The notes below the pieces were generated by a model. It was not told the DNA's origin, made no database searches, and was given only the letters and a program-made list of their open reading frames with translations. From contig NZ_FQYM01000001.1 in NCBI RefSeq assembly GCF_900141705.1, positions 124,001 to 188,000 on the forward strand: a stretch of DNA of 64,000 nt. The letters run 5' to 3'. Source of the stretch: Fibrobacter sp. UWP2. GTDB lineage: Bacteria; Fibrobacterota; Fibrobacteria; Fibrobacterales; Fibrobacteraceae. The position numbers and the translations under genes are program-made. This document shows positions 1 through 8,053 of the stretch, one piece after another; positions within the stretch are counted from its first letter, which is position 1, and every line of letters begins with the position of its first letter.

Positions 1-569
1 ATGGTTTCCTCGGCATTGGACTTGGACTTCTTTTGCATGGACTTGAGCTTTTGCTTGTCCATGGGGTTCGCCGAAGCCTTGGTAATGGCATTGTCGTACT
101 TACCGTGCCAAATATCACCCAAAAGAGAACCCGAAGAAAGGGCGTCCTTCAAAATGCCCTGCGCCCAGTCGTCGTTGGCAGGCGGCAGCAACTTGAACTT
201 CAAGTTGCGAATAGACGTTGCTTCCTCTTCAAAATAAAGCATCATCTCGAAAAGGCCGACATTGTACTCTTTGTTGTCGGTACCCGTGGCCGTCTGGTCC
301 ACGTAGGCAAGCACGGCGTACACATCGCCGTCAAAGAGGGCGTTGATGAGCAATTCCGGGTCACCGTTAGGGGCGCGAACCTCACCAATGGCCTGGAAAG
401 CCCAAGGGGCGGCTTCCACCTTAAGCGAGAACTTGTGGTAGCCGTGTTCCGCGGGCTTCAACTTGAGCAAAGCACCAGAAAAAGCCTGGAACTTCGGCTT
501 AATCGAACCTTCCTGAGCGTAGCCTGCCATGGCGAAGGCAAGCACGAGCATCATGAGAATCTTCTTCAT
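1..569 (-). CDS. Exported protein of unknown function (3' end beyond window)
   Basis: The ATG at 569 starts an uninterrupted frame that runs off the left edge of the window, so about 189 residues are visible and the stop is missing. The N-terminus (MKKILMMLVLAFAMAGYAQE) is a clear Sec signal peptide with a probable cut after GYA. The mature part is acidic, without repeats, Cys clusters or a motif I recognise; the visible end turns Lys-rich (KQKLKSMQKKSKS). It lies 21 bases downstream of the phosphohexomutase gene on the same strand and could be co-transcribed with it. Codon use matches the neighbours. Function unknown. Confidence 0.75.
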   Translation of the reverse strand, partial: MKKILMMLVLAFAMAGYAQEGSIKPKFQAFSGALLKLKPAEHGYHKFSLKVEAAPWAFQAIGEVRAPNGDPELLINALFDGDVYAVLAYVDQTATGTDNKEYNVGLFEMMLYFEEEATSIRNLKFKLLPPANDDWAQGILKDALSSGSLLGDIWHGKYDNAITKASANPMDKQKLKSMQKKSKSNAEET

Positions 570-590
570 TTTTCCATTCCCTTTTATTTT

Positions 591-2204
591 TTAGTTCTTG
601 TAGAACAAAGCTTTGGCGGCTTCAAACATCGGATCCTTTTCGTCAGGGTTGCGGCACTCCGTGTAAATACGGACCTTGGGTTCGGTACCAGACGGACGCA
701 CGAGCATCCAGGAATCGTCCTCAAAGATGACCTTCACGCCGTCGAGCGTGAGGAGCTGCTTCACCGTCTTTTCCTTGTCGCCGACCATGACCTTGGCACC
801 GGGCTTGGCAATCTCGGCGACAGCGTCGACCTTGGCCTTCAAGGGCGCGCCCACGAGGGACTTGTCCACCTCGAAGCCCGAACGCGTCGGGTAGAAGCGA
901 CCATATTCTTCGTAGAGGGCGTCGAGGTATTCACCCAGGTTCTTGCCCGTGGTGGCCATGATTTCGAGGGCCATGAGGAGACCGAATTGGGCGTCCTTCT
1001 CGAGGGTGTTGTTGAGGCCCGAAATGCCGTCGGATTCTTCGAAGGCGACAAGCGCCTTCTGTTTGGCATTGCGGCTGAGCCACGGGCGGAAGTTCTTGAA
1101 GCCCACCGGGGTTTCCATCACAGGCACACCGAGCTTTTCGGCAATGATGTTCACAAAGTTCGAGGTTGCGACGGACTTCGCAACGACTCCCTGTTCCTTG
1201 CGCCAGGTCGCCATGTAATGGAAGGCGATGGCTCCAAACTGGTTCATGTCAATTTCGCGCGTGCCGTCGTAGAAGCGAATGCGGTCACCATCGGGGTCAA
1301 AGATGGCGCCCAGGCGGAACTCGCTCTTGCTTTCGTCCAAAACCTTGCGGACTTTCTCGAGGTTCTTGCTCGAAGGTTCCGGAGCAATGCCGCCAAAGAG
1401 GCTGTCGTCTTCATTACGCAAAGTGATGAGGCATTCCGGATTGTCGAGAAGAGCGGCCGGACGACGACGGGTGGACCCGTGCACGTGGTCGCACACAAGC
1501 GTGAGACGCCCCTTCTTGATGAAGTCCTTGATGCGGGCGAACTTGATGGTGCCCTGCTTGATGAGGAATTCCTTGTAAATCTTGAGGGAGTCGATGATTT
1601 CCCAGTCCACCTTGGCCACCGGTTCGAATTTCCAGGTCGCCATCATCTCGTTAGAGAGCTTGGTAATGACGTTCGTGATTTCCGGACCTGCAGGACCGCC
1701 GTCGGCCGGGTTGAACTTGATGCCGTTGTAGTGGCTCGGGTTGTGGGAGGGCGTCATGTTGATGGAGCAGGCGGCACCGAGCATCTCGATGCAGGCGGAG
1801 AACTCCGGAGTCGGCATTTCGCCGCCGTAGTAGACCTTCACGCCGGCCTTGGCGAACTGGTCAGCGACCGCTTCACAAAATTCATGGCCCAAAAGGCGGT
1901 TGTCGTGGCCCACGACCACGCCGCGCTTCTGCAGTTCGGCAAAATCCTTGACGCCGAGAGCTTCAAAAAGTTCAGGAGTCGCCTCGCGATAAAGACGCAC
2001 AATGGCGGCGCCCACCACCTGGAGGTTGCGGAGAGTGAATTCAGAGCCAATTTCGCCGCGCCAGCCGGAGGTACCGAAGCTGACCTTAGCCGGTTCCTGG
2101 GAGGTAAGAGCGACCTGCTTGACCTGTTCAACCAGGTTCATATCGGTTGCCAGGTTGAATTCGGGAGCCTGAATCTTTTTCCAAATCTGAGTGATCGTTT
2201 CCAT
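591..2204 (-). CDS. Phosphoglucomutase/phosphomannomutase family protein
   Basis: A 537-residue alpha-D-phosphohexomutase, the cytoplasmic enzyme class that interconverts sugar 1- and 6-phosphates. The hallmarks are all present in order: the active-site phosphoserine loop TPSHNP (Ser153), the metal-binding loop DPDGDR (303-308), the sugar-specificity loop with FEESDG, and the C-terminal phosphate-binding loop RPSGTEPKVRI. I chose the ATG at 2204 because AGGA lies six bases upstream; an in-frame ATG at 2270 would add 22 residues without homologous character. Whether glucose or mannose phosphate is preferred cannot be told from sequence. It is divergent from dapA. Confidence 0.93.
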   Translation of the reverse strand: METITQIWKKIQAPEFNLATDMNLVEQVKQVALTSQEPAKVSFGTSGWRGEIGSEFTLRNLQVVGAAIVRLYREATPELFEALGVKDFAELQKRGVVVGHDNRLLGHEFCEAVADQFAKAGVKVYYGGEMPTPEFSACIEMLGAACSINMTPSHNPSHYNGIKFNPADGGPAGPEITNVITKLSNEMMATWKFEPVAKVDWEIIDSLKIYKEFLIKQGTIKFARIKDFIKKGRLTLVCDHVHGSTRRRPAALLDNPECLITLRNEDDSLFGGIAPEPSSKNLEKVRKVLDESKSEFRLGAIFDPDGDRIRFYDGTREIDMNQFGAIAFHYMATWRKEQGVVAKSVATSNFVNIIAEKLGVPVMETPVGFKNFRPWLSRNAKQKALVAFEESDGISGLNNTLEKDAQFGLLMALEIMATTGKNLGEYLDALYEEYGRFYPTRSGFEVDKSLVGAPLKAKVDAVAEIAKPGAKVMVGDKEKTVKQLLTLDGVKVIFEDDSWMLVRPSGTEPKVRIYTECRNPDEKDPMFEAAKALFYKN

Positions 2205-2287
2205 GGAGGTTCCTATAGATTGTTGTTTGCGGTTCAAAAATAGAATATTTCTGTGCATTTGTTTTGACATTTATGTATTTTTAGCCC

Positions 2288-3244
2288 ATGCAAATAACTA
2301 ACGCTTCTCAACTTACTGGTGTTTTCCCCGCGTTGTTCACACCCCTTAAGAACGACGATCACAAAAACCTTCGCAATTCCATCGATTTCAAAAAGATGGG
2401 CCAGATGATCGACGATGTTATCGCCGCTGGCGCAAGCGGCGTCCTCCCGGCCGTGACTACCGGTCAGAGTGCGACCGTCTCGCCTCAACAGCATTTGGAC
2501 GTCATCAAGTTCACTCTGGACTATGTGGACGGGCGCGTGCCCGTGATTGCCGGTGCTGGTTCCAACTGCACCCGCGAATCCATCGAGATGATCGAAAACG
2601 TTTTGAAAATCGCCCCGGTGGCTGTCCTCTGCGTGACAGGCTACTACAACAACCCCCCGCAGGAGGGTCTGCTCAAGCATTACCAAACCTTGAGCTCCGA
2701 GACGGGCGCCAAGATCGTCATTTACAACGTCCCTGGCCGCACCTCGAGCTACGTACACCCCGACACCCTCATCGCCCTTGCCGAAGACAAGAACATCATC
2801 GGCCTTAAGCAGGCGGTGGAATTCGGCTTTGGCGAAAAGTTCCACGAAGACACGATGCGCGTTATCAAGGAAACGAAGGGCAAGGACTTCGCCGTGATGA
2901 GCGGTGAAGACGGTCTGTTCGCAGACCTCCTCGAAATGGGCGGCACGGGCCTCATCAGCGCTTCGGGCAACATCCCCGAAGCCTGCAAGACCTTCGTCGA
3001 CCTTTACAAGGCTTATGCCGCCGGCGACAAGGAGAAAGCTCACGACCTGCAAAAGGCCGCCCGCGACTACATCGAAGCGACCTTCTGCCGCAAGAACCCG
3101 ATTCCGCTCGGCACGCTGTTCAATAGCCCGCTGTTCCAACCGCTGGTAAGCGTGAAGGACACTGCCCACGGTGACGAAGCGGTCGCCCGCATCATGAAGC
3201 TCATCGACGAAAAGGCACCGAGCCTAAAGAAGTATCACGCATAG
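2288..3244 (+). CDS. dapA: 4-hydroxy-tetrahydrodipicolinate synthase
   Basis: DapA condenses pyruvate with aspartate semialdehyde, the first committed step to diaminopimelate and lysine. The 318-residue TIM-barrel protein keeps the expected residues: Thr57-Thr58 in AVTTGQSAT, Tyr146 and Arg151 in YNVPGRTSS, and the Schiff-base Lys174 in GLKQAVEF. It is somewhat longer than the E. coli enzyme (about 13 extra N-terminal residues and a longer C-terminal part). Other members of the family, such as N-acetylneuraminate lyase, are possible, but the Arg in the GRTS motif favours DapA. A Cys/acid-rich protein gene follows after 18 bases, suggesting co-transcription. Confidence 0.9.
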   Translation: MQITNASQLTGVFPALFTPLKNDDHKNLRNSIDFKKMGQMIDDVIAAGASGVLPAVTTGQSATVSPQQHLDVIKFTLDYVDGRVPVIAGAGSNCTRESIEMIENVLKIAPVAVLCVTGYYNNPPQEGLLKHYQTLSSETGAKIVIYNVPGRTSSYVHPDTLIALAEDKNIIGLKQAVEFGFGEKFHEDTMRVIKETKGKDFAVMSGEDGLFADLLEMGGTGLISASGNIPEACKTFVDLYKAYAAGDKEKAHDLQKAARDYIEATFCRKNPIPLGTLFNSPLFQPLVSVKDTAHGDEAVARIMKLIDEKAPSLKKYHA

Positions 3245-3262
3245 TTTTTACAGGAGAATCCC

Positions 3263-3949
3263 ATGGCCAAGAACAACAAATCCATTACCGACATCGTCTG
3301 CGACCATATCAAGAAGCAGAAGCTCCTCCCCATCCCCGTACAGACGCTGAACGAAGAAGCCGAAACGACCCGCTACTTTGGCGGCGACCTCAAGGAATTC
3401 CTTGCCGCGGCCAAGAATCTGGGCGCCAAGGGCATCTTTGTTGAGACCCTCTACCTGGAAGACGACGAGTTCTACTACGACAGCGGTATGGACGACGAAG
3501 AATACCTGGCGACCTTCAACAACAACTGCTGCGACGACGAATGTACCTGCGGCAAGTGCAAAGACAAGAAGGGCAAAAAGAACGTCAAGATTGATGAAGA
3601 AGAAGACGGCGTTTGGTTGGAACCCGAAGACCTCGACGGCCTCGACCTCTCCCTCCTCCGCCCCGAAATCGCCAAGTTCCAGGACCGCATCGGCGAATCC
3701 TGCGGCGTGCGCCTCACGGTGCCCGGCGTAGACCACCTCGAGGTGGAGCTCTTTGCCGACTGGTACGACCAGTTTGCCGAACTCGTGGACGAAGCCTCCG
3801 ACATCATCGAGACCGACCCGAGCGGAGCCCTCGCCGACATGGAAGCCATGTACAGGGCCGAGGAAGCCGCCGCTAAGGCCGCTGCCGCCAAGGCCAAGGG
3901 CACAAAGAAGATTGCCGCCCATCCGCCTAAAAAGTCCAAGAAGAAGTAA
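3263..3949 (+). CDS. Acidic protein with a Cys cluster and a Lys/Ala tail
   Basis: A 228-residue cytoplasmic protein I do not recognise. It is very acidic through most of its length, has a compact Cys cluster (Cys89, 90, 94, 96, 99 in CCDDECTCGKC) followed by a basic KDKKGKK stretch, and ends in an Ala/Lys-rich low-complexity tail (about 190-228). The Cys cluster could bind zinc or iron, but no known zinc-finger spacing is matched. The start is well supported by CAGGAG six bases before the ATG. It follows dapA by 18 bases and is closed by a strong terminator at 3969-4001, so both genes probably share one transcript. Confidence 0.8.
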   Translation: MAKNNKSITDIVCDHIKKQKLLPIPVQTLNEEAETTRYFGGDLKEFLAAAKNLGAKGIFVETLYLEDDEFYYDSGMDDEEYLATFNNNCCDDECTCGKCKDKKGKKNVKIDEEEDGVWLEPEDLDGLDLSLLRPEIAKFQDRIGESCGVRLTVPGVDHLEVELFADWYDQFAELVDEASDIIETDPSGALADMEAMYRAEEAAAKAAAAKAKGTKKIAAHPPKKSKKK

Positions 3950-3968
3950 TCTTCTACTGAACGTTTAA

Positions 3969-4001
3969 GGGCCGCGGTTTCGACCGCGGTCCTTTTTTTT
4001 T
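3969..4001 (+). terminator. Rho-independent terminator after the dapA pair
   Basis: A ten-base stem (GGGCCGCGGT / ACCGCGGTCC, one G-T pair) with a TTCG loop is followed by nine T residues. It ends the dapA and Cys/acid-rich protein transcript. Confidence 0.9.
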
Positions 4002-4223
4002 GACCGAGTCTCTCCTCGCCTACGCAAAAAAAAACGCCCCCGCCGAAGCGGAGGCGCTTTTGGAGTGTATGGAGGATTTATTGAATAAGCTCTTTGATGT
4101 TCCAACCATTGCCGCTAAGATCACCTATATATTTGCAGGCGTCTACAGCGAACGAATTTGTAGTGAAAGCAACCCAATGGCAAGTGCCGTGTCTCCCTAA
4201 TCTGATACCCACATATAAAATAA
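4002..4223. other. Intergenic stretch between convergent transcripts
   Basis: Apart from a minus-strand terminator at 4026-4056 I see no convincing gene. A 66-codon plus-strand frame starts at 4000 inside the terminator and has no ribosome-binding site or protein-like composition. Confidence 0.6.
4026..4056 (-). terminator. Minus-strand terminator, second downstream of the CBM6 xylanase
   Basis: Read on the minus strand, a nine-base stem CGCCTCCGC / GCGGGGGCG with a TTCG loop is followed by nine T residues. It lies beyond the first hairpin at 4224-4248 and would act as a back-up stop for leftward transcription. Confidence 0.75.
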
Positions 4224-4248
4224 ATCCCCCGAATTGAATTCGGGGGAT
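4224..4248 (-). terminator. Hairpin downstream of the GH11-CBM6 xylanase gene
   Basis: A near-perfect palindrome (ATCCCCCGAATT / AATTCGGGGGAT) 35 bases past the stop codon, followed on the minus strand by a T-rich TTTATTTTATA. The same CCCCC/GGGGG hairpin occurs at 5847-5873 and 7916-7938. Confidence 0.7.
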
Positions 4249-4282
4249 TGTAAACATTTTTATGTTGTATACAGGAACAACG

Positions 4283-5803
4283 CTACTTCACAGCAATCCG
4301 GCGAGCCACATTGCCATTCTTGACCATGTAGACTCCAACCTTGTGGAAGCTAGCCTTGATAGCCTGGGCAACGGAGCTACCCGAAGCGACTTCGACCTTG
4401 CCAATGAACTGACCCTTGAAATCGAACACGCTGTAGGTTGCGCTTGCAGAGGCCACCAGCATTTTGGCAATGGCCTGCGGAGGATTATCGCCGCCCACAA
4501 GCGAGAACTTCACATAGTCCACGTTGGTATTGGCGTTGGCGATGGTAATGCGGAGCACGTGTTCACCCTTGGTGAGCGTCGCCTTGCCGGTAGCCTCTTC
4601 GTAGGCATTCCAGTCTTCCTGGGTACCCGTAAACGAGAGCGACGCAAGGGACTTGCCATCGAGAGAAAGGTTCAACTTGCCAGCGCCAGAACCGTTCGAA
4701 ACGTAGGCAACAATATCGTATTCGCCATCCTGAGCAACATTCACCGTGTATTCGAGCCATTCATCAGCAGCGGTGTAGCCAATCGCCCTACCCTCTCCAG
4801 CGGCAACGATATCCACGGAGGCGTAGTCTTCGCCACGGTAGTCATGGTCGCCGTCGTCGCCCGAAGCACCCTGCACGCCGGAGTAGGTCACGCCGTAGTT
4901 ACCTTCGTCGAAGTTTTCGGCTTCAACGGTACCCGGAATGGAAGCTGCCGTGCCACCGAACGGCTTGCGTTCGATTTCCTTAGGCGGTTCAGACGGCTGG
5001 CCGTTTTCGCTCATATCGAAATAGGAGTATTTCACGGAACCCGAAGCACCACCACCGGCTTCGGTCATGAGCATCACTTCGGTCACGTCACCAAACTTGA
5101 GAGACATGGACTGGCCGCCCTTGGACCCCTTCAACTGCTTCTGCTGGCCCGTGAAGAGTTCGTTCCACTTGTCAAAGTGGGCCTGGATATCGATATGGCC
5201 ACACTGACGCGGAGTCTGGCGGACGCTGAAAATCTGCAAGAAGGTAGAAGTACCTGTCTTGGAAGGCTCCTGCTGACGCACGAAAGCATGGATGGTGTAA
5301 GTGGCTCCGTCAACGGTAATTTCGCCAAACTTGTCGCCCACATACTGTTCATTCGGCTTGCTGTACCAGTCATCCACGATGTAGTATTCCACCTGCGGGT
5401 TCACCGTCCAACCATAGATACCGATGTAGCCGTACGAAGCATTACCAGTCTTGGTGTACTTGTAGTCGGCAGTGTACTGCATGCCCTTGACGCTCTTACC
5501 CGGGCCGTTATCGCCATAGCGGAAACCCACACGGGCCAAGTAGTCATTACTACCACTCCAGCTAGCTTCGAAAGTACCGTTGTCGTAGTACTTCATTGAG
5601 TTATTACCACCGTCAAACCACTGTTCGAAGCCCCACTTGGTGCCGCTGATGGAACCCGTCTGGTTGCCGTTCACGCTGTGGCCGGAACCCTGCGGGACAG
5701 ACATCGCATCCTTACAGGCATCGACTGCGAAGGCAGAAGTTGCGCTCAAGCCAAAAGCCAATACAGCGGCCGTTTTGAGCATTTTTTTTGTTCTAGTTTC
5801 CAT
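4283..5803 (-). CDS. Secreted GH11 endo-1,4-beta-xylanase with CBM6 and C-terminal sorting-type domain
   Basis: A 506-residue exported xylanase that hydrolyses internal beta-1,4 bonds of xylan. Order of parts: signal peptide (1-26, cut near SAFA), GH11 jelly-roll (about 28-266), short linker, CBM6-like carbohydrate-binding module (about 290-436, VEAENFDEG start and EWLEYTVNV), and a C-terminal domain (about 447-506) ending in GVYMVKNGNVARRIAVK that resembles type IX secretion tails. The GH11 catalytic pair is Glu139 in PQVEYYIVDDW (nucleophile) and Glu248 in MLMTEA (acid/base). AGGAG precedes the ATG. The gene follows a close two-domain GH11 paralogue on the same strand, so the pair most likely arose by tandem duplication and then differed in accessory modules. 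Confidence 0.95.
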   Translation of the reverse strand: METRTKKMLKTAAVLAFGLSATSAFAVDACKDAMSVPQGSGHSVNGNQTGSISGTKWGFEQWFDGGNNSMKYYDNGTFEASWSGSNDYLARVGFRYGDNGPGKSVKGMQYTADYKYTKTGNASYGYIGIYGWTVNPQVEYYIVDDWYSKPNEQYVGDKFGEITVDGATYTIHAFVRQQEPSKTGTSTFLQIFSVRQTPRQCGHIDIQAHFDKWNELFTGQQKQLKGSKGGQSMSLKFGDVTEVMLMTEAGGGASGSVKYSYFDMSENGQPSEPPKEIERKPFGGTAASIPGTVEAENFDEGNYGVTYSGVQGASGDDGDHDYRGEDYASVDIVAAGEGRAIGYTAADEWLEYTVNVAQDGEYDIVAYVSNGSGAGKLNLSLDGKSLASLSFTGTQEDWNAYEEATGKATLTKGEHVLRITIANANTNVDYVKFSLVGGDNPPQAIAKMLVASASATYSVFDFKGQFIGKVEVASGSSVAQAIKASFHKVGVYMVKNGNVARRIAVK

Positions 5804-5846
5804 ATCATCTCCTATTCAGGTTATTAACCCCAACGCCTTAAAAATA

Positions 5847-5873
5847 AATCCCCCCAATTGATTTGGGGGGATT
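5847..5873 (-). terminator. Repeated CCCCCC/GGGGGG hairpin between the two xylanase genes
   Basis: The arms AATCCCCCCA and TGGGGGGATT enclose a short AT loop, followed on the minus strand by TTTATTTTTAAGG. It lies 34 bases after the stop of the two-domain xylanase and about 44 bases before the start of the CBM6 xylanase, so it can end the first transcript and also sit in the leader of the second. Confidence 0.65.
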
Positions 5874-5906
5874 GTTAGCAAAGATTTGTTGTAGAGAAAA
5901 ACAACG

Positions 5907-7871
5907 CTACTTTACAGCGATTCTCTGTATAAAACTACCCTGTTTGACCAAATAAACGCCACTCTTGTGGAATCTGGTCATCAAGGCGTCGTTTATGGAA
6001 ACGCCCGTCACAACGTCGATCTTGCCGAGGTACTTGCCCTGCATATCAAACACCTGGAGGGACTTTTCAGTATTGAACAGGTTTATATCGGCAACCGGAA
6101 TGGCGTCCGTAGAGCTGGAAATGTTCCACATGCCATTGCTGAACGGGAAGGAGAAGCCACTGCTCGACGAAGTCTTGCTAGAGCTAGACCCACCTTCCCT
6201 GCTGGAGCTGGACTTCGCCGTGCTGGAGCTCGTCGGAGAAGACTTGGCATTGTCGGTCATATCGAAGTAGGTGTAGTCCACGGAACCCGTAGCGTTACCG
6301 CCAGCTTCGGTCATGAGCATCACTTCGGTCACGTTACCGAACTTGAGCGAAGCAGATCCACCGCCCTTCGAACCGCGAAGCTGCTTCTGCTGTCCAGTAA
6401 AGAGTTCATCCCACTTCTTGAAGTGGGCAGAAATGTCGATGTGGCCGCACTGACGCGGAGTCTCGCGGATGCTGAAGAACTGCACGAACGTGGAAGTGCC
6501 CGACTTGGAGGGTTCCTGCTGGCGGAGGAACGCGTGGATGGAGTACTTGGCGCCATCGACCGTGATTTCGCCGAACTTTTCACCCACATACTGTTCGTTC
6601 GGCTTGCTGAACCAGTCGTCCACAATATAGTATTCGGTTTCCGGATTCTTGGTCCAACCGTACACGCCGATGTAGCCGTAAGACGCGCTACCTGTCTTGG
6701 TGTACTTGTAATCGACTGCAAAATTCTTCGACTTGTGGTCGATTCCGTTGCCGTTGTACTGGTAACCCACGCGGGTCAGGTAGTCGCTGGAGCCGCTCCA
6801 GTTGGCCTTGAATGTGCCATTACTATAATAAGTCATGGAAGCATTGCCGCCCTGATACCATTGTTCAAAGCCCCAAGGGGTTCCACTAATAGAACCTACC
6901 CTGTTGCCGCTCACTTGCGAGCCATTGCCAGGATGCCCCATATCTGTGGCCTTGCAAACATCAGTCACAACCGTCTGGCCACCACCCTGGGAAGAGCTAG
7001 ACTTTGCCACAGATGAGCTGGACTTCGCCACGGAAGAGCTAGATTTCGTCGAGGCGCTAGAAGTCGGCGACGACGAGGCTTTGTCGGTCATGTCGAAGTA
7101 GGTGTAGTCCACGGAACCCGTAGCATTGCCACCCGCTTCGGTCATGAGCATCACTTCGGTCACGTTACCGAACTTGAGCGAAGCAGATCCACCGCCCTTC
7201 GAACCGCGAAGCTGCTTCTGCTGTCCAGTAAAGAGTTCATCCCACTTCTTGAAGTGGGCAGAAATGTCGATGTGGCCGCACTGACGCGGAGTCTCGCGGA
7301 TGCTGAAGAACTGCACGAACGTGGAAGTGCCCGACTTGGAGGGTTCCTGCTGGCGGAGGAACGCGTGAATGGAGTACTTGGCGCCATCCACAGTGATTTC
7401 GCCGAACTTTTCGCCGACATACTGTTCGCTCGGCTTGCTGAACCAGTCGTCCACGATGTAGTATTCGGTTTCCGGATTCTTGGTCCAGCCATACACGCCG
7501 ATGTAGCCGTAAGAGGCATTACCTGTCTTGGTGTACTTGTAATCGACTGCAAAATTCTTCGACTTGTGGTCGATTCCGTTGCCGTTGTACTGGTATCCCA
7601 CGCGGGTCAGGTAGTCGCTGGAGCCGCTCCAGTTGGCCTTGAATGTGCCATTACTATAATAAGTCATGGAAGCATTGCCGCCCTGATACCATTGTTCAAA
7701 GCCCCAAGGGGTTCCACTAATAGAACCTACCCTGTTGCCGCTCACTTGCGAGCCATTGCCGGAATGCCCCATATTGTCGTTGCAAGCATCGGCAGCGAAA
7801 GCGGATGTTACACTCAAGCCAAACGCCAAAATAATAGCGGTCTTGAGCCATTTTTTTGACCCTGTTCCCAT
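5907..7871 (-). CDS. xynC: Secreted xylanase with two GH11 catalytic domains (XynC-like)
   Basis: A 654-residue exported xylanase. After a signal peptide (1-27) come GH11 domain A (about 30-262), a Ser-rich linker with repeated SSSSVAK, GH11 domain B (about 310-540), a second Ser-rich linker, and a C-terminal sorting-type domain ending GVYLVKQGSFIQRIAVK. Both domains keep the catalytic pair: Glu136 and Glu245 in A, Glu413 and Glu522 in B. A two-GH11 architecture is that of XynC described from Fibrobacter succinogenes, the reason for the symbol. The two domains are nearly identical at DNA level (repeat offset 831 bases), which points to recent duplication or ongoing conversion. AAGGAG precedes the ATG. 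Confidence 0.93.
   Translation of the reverse strand: MGTGSKKWLKTAIILAFGLSVTSAFAADACNDNMGHSGNGSQVSGNRVGSISGTPWGFEQWYQGGNASMTYYSNGTFKANWSGSSDYLTRVGYQYNGNGIDHKSKNFAVDYKYTKTGNASYGYIGVYGWTKNPETEYYIVDDWFSKPSEQYVGEKFGEITVDGAKYSIHAFLRQQEPSKSGTSTFVQFFSIRETPRQCGHIDISAHFKKWDELFTGQQKQLRGSKGGGSASLKFGNVTEVMLMTEAGGNATGSVDYTYFDMTDKASSSPTSSASTKSSSSVAKSSSSVAKSSSSQGGGQTVVTDVCKATDMGHPGNGSQVSGNRVGSISGTPWGFEQWYQGGNASMTYYSNGTFKANWSGSSDYLTRVGYQYNGNGIDHKSKNFAVDYKYTKTGSASYGYIGVYGWTKNPETEYYIVDDWFSKPNEQYVGEKFGEITVDGAKYSIHAFLRQQEPSKSGTSTFVQFFSIRETPRQCGHIDISAHFKKWDELFTGQQKQLRGSKGGGSASLKFGNVTEVMLMTEAGGNATGSVDYTYFDMTDNAKSSPTSSSTAKSSSSREGGSSSSKTSSSSGFSFPFSNGMWNISSSTDAIPVADINLFNTEKSLQVFDMQGKYLGKIDVVTGVSINDALMTRFHKSGVYLVKQGSFIQRIAVK
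6251..6943 (-). repeat. Direct repeat copy 1 (GH11 domain B of xynC)
   Basis: This 693-base stretch matches 7082-7774 with an offset of exactly 831 bases (277 codons) and only scattered substitutions. It encodes the second GH11 domain. Confidence 0.9.
7082..7774 (-). repeat. Direct repeat copy 2 (GH11 domain A of xynC)
   Basis: Partner of 6251-6943. Long runs are identical, for example the whole stretch encoding the ELFTGQQKQLRGSKGG segment. Confidence 0.9.
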
Positions 7872-7915
7872 ATCGTCTCCTTATGTTTGTAATCCCCCAA
7901 TACCCTAAAAATATG

Positions 7916-7938
7916 TTCCCCCTTTTTATTCGGGGGGA
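7916..7938 (-). promoter_or_regulatory. Leader hairpin of the two-domain xylanase gene
   Basis: A CCCCC/GGGGG stem about 45 bases before the start codon, in the same relative place as the hairpin at 5847-5873 before the neighbouring xylanase. The stretch between hairpin and start is also alike in both genes (TATTTTTA, then TTGGGG, then the ribosome-binding site). It may be a promoter-proximal regulatory structure or a duplicated terminator. Confidence 0.5.
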
Positions 7939-7973
7939 TTGTAAACAAAAGTATGTTGTTGCAAAAAACAACA

Positions 7974-8007
7974 GAAAAAAATCCCGCCGGGCATTTCCCA
8001 GCGGAAT
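7974..8007 (-). terminator. Terminator of the gyrA operon
   Basis: On the minus strand an 11-base stem ATTCCGCTGGG / CCCGGCGGGAT (with G-T pairs) is followed by seven T residues, 47 bases past the gyrA stop. Confidence 0.85.
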
Positions 8008-8053
8008 CTTTTTGCGAATTTTGCGTTATTTTAAGGAAAAAACGGAGGCTTTG

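Noticed and set aside
33-2243. A 736-codon plus-strand frame
   Set aside because: It is antisense to the phosphohexomutase and exported-protein genes, which have clear motifs; GC-rich third positions keep the opposite strand open.
4000-4200. A 66-codon frame starting inside the dapA terminator
   Set aside because: The start lies in the T run, there is no ribosome-binding site, and a minus-strand terminator lies inside it.
4262-5599. A 445-codon plus-strand frame, and similar ones over xynC
   Set aside because: Antisense to GH11/CBM6 coding sequence with intact catalytic residues.
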